A DNA stretch of 64,000 nucleotides, taken from the NCBI GenBank assembly GCA_031761405.1, contig JASEVX010000005.1, positions 29,933,127-29,997,126 on the forward strand. Reading direction: 5' to 3'. The DNA comes from Serripes groenlandicus (Eukaryota > Mollusca > Bivalvia > Cardiida > Cardiidae). The notes under the pieces were generated by a model. The model was given only the letters and a program-made list of their open reading frames with translations. It had not been told where the DNA came from and made no database searches. Positions 63,498 to 64,000 of this stretch are shown piece by piece; within the stretch, counting starts at the first letter, position 1, and each line of letters opens with the position of its first letter. The translations under genes were made by a program, and so were the position numbers.

Positions 63498-64000
63498 ATG
63501 AATAACGTGCAACATCGGGCAATGCGGTATATCATGGGGGTTCACCGTTTTACGCCAACACTTGCATTACTTGGAGACACTGGCTGGCTGCCTAGAACTT
63601 ATAGACGGTGGATTGCAATGATACGCTATTATAATAGGCTTATAAAATTTGACGACGACAACAGACTAACCGAACAAGTCTTCATTATGGACTACAATTC
63701 CATTAAATGTAATTGGAGCTCAAACCTTAAAAGTATTATGCAGAAGTTAGATCTGATGGATTCCTATAATAATAGACTGAGTGTAAACCTTTCAAACGTA
63801 AAAACTAAGATCATGAGCTATTACTCAAACCTATGGAAATCAGAGGTGGATTTAAAATGGACTTTTCATGCGAATCATATTTACAATTAAATTTAAAGAA
63901 AAATGAACGCGCTTTGCTAGCCCAGTTAAGATGTGGAATTTTACCTATACGCATAAAGACAGGCCGTTACCTTGGAGAATGCTTGAACACTAGACTGTGC
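63498..64000 (+). pseudogene. LINE ORF2 C-terminal part, runs off the window
   Basis: The frame from 63498 gives NNVQHRAMRYIMGVHRFTP, LLGDTGWLP and RRWIAMIRYYNRL, the typical region after the reverse transcriptase of many invertebrate non-LTR elements. It stops at 63888-63890. A shifted frame continues with KKNERALLAQLRCGILPI and TGRYLGECLNTRLC at the window end. At least one frameshift near 63850 marks it as a pseudogene. The upstream part of the element is absent: the sequence before 63490 is a tandem array. Confidence 0.82.

Overview
The window is eukaryotic DNA, most likely from a bivalve mollusc. The evidence is AT-rich intergenic and intronic sequence, exons with GT-AG introns, and a very dense mix of MITEs, tRNA-derived SINEs, minisatellites and about 145-166 bp tandem arrays of kinds I associate with bivalve genomes. 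A heterodont such as Dreissena or Mya is a guess. There is no sign of prokaryotic gene organisation.

The only convincing host gene is the 3' part of a metabotropic glutamate receptor (class C GPCR) on the + strand, in seven exons from 29921 to 47827. The reading phases of all seven exons agree and give 1098 visible codons. They encode the second half of the Venus-flytrap ligand domain, the nine-cysteine domain, all seven membrane helices in one large exon, and a 451-residue cytoplasmic tail ending in a PDZ-ligand-like SSDV. Sequence details resemble group I receptors (mGluR1/5). The lysine that clamps the glutamate side chain is replaced by valine, so the ligand may not be glutamate. The 5' exons (signal peptide and first half of the ligand domain) were not found and should lie upstream of this window.

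Region by region. 1-29.9 kb is upstream or intronic DNA: a decayed LINE reverse transcriptase with a small insertion (6.9-8.2 kb), a 31-bp minisatellite split by a 2-kb element that carries a 166-bp array (12.96-16.4 kb), a 33-bp minisatellite (17.6-18.3 kb), a GCGTATG-rich element with terminal inverted repeats (24.2-25.05 kb), and many MITEs. 29.9-47.8 kb is the receptor gene. Its introns hold a solo LTR with a perfect target duplication, two oppositely oriented approximately 145-bp arrays, an antisense SAP-domain remnant and more MITEs. 47.8-58 kb is intergenic MITE clusters. 58.4-64 kb has two decayed Tc1/mariner-type transposases, SINE tails, a degenerate array of hairpin units, and the 3' part of a LINE that runs off the end.

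The commonest repeat (family A) is a roughly 230-bp element flanked by TTAA with CCCTTTCCC ends, about 40 full or partial copies. One copy sits inside another exactly at TTAA, which is good internal evidence for piggyBac-type insertion. Other families used below: B (ends GAGCCGTTCC), C (TTAA plus CTCTTTCAGCGCC), D (ends GGTGCCGAACTCC), E (ends GGGCTTGGCGTG) and F (a relative of B). Coordinates of repeats were read by eye and may be off by a few bases.
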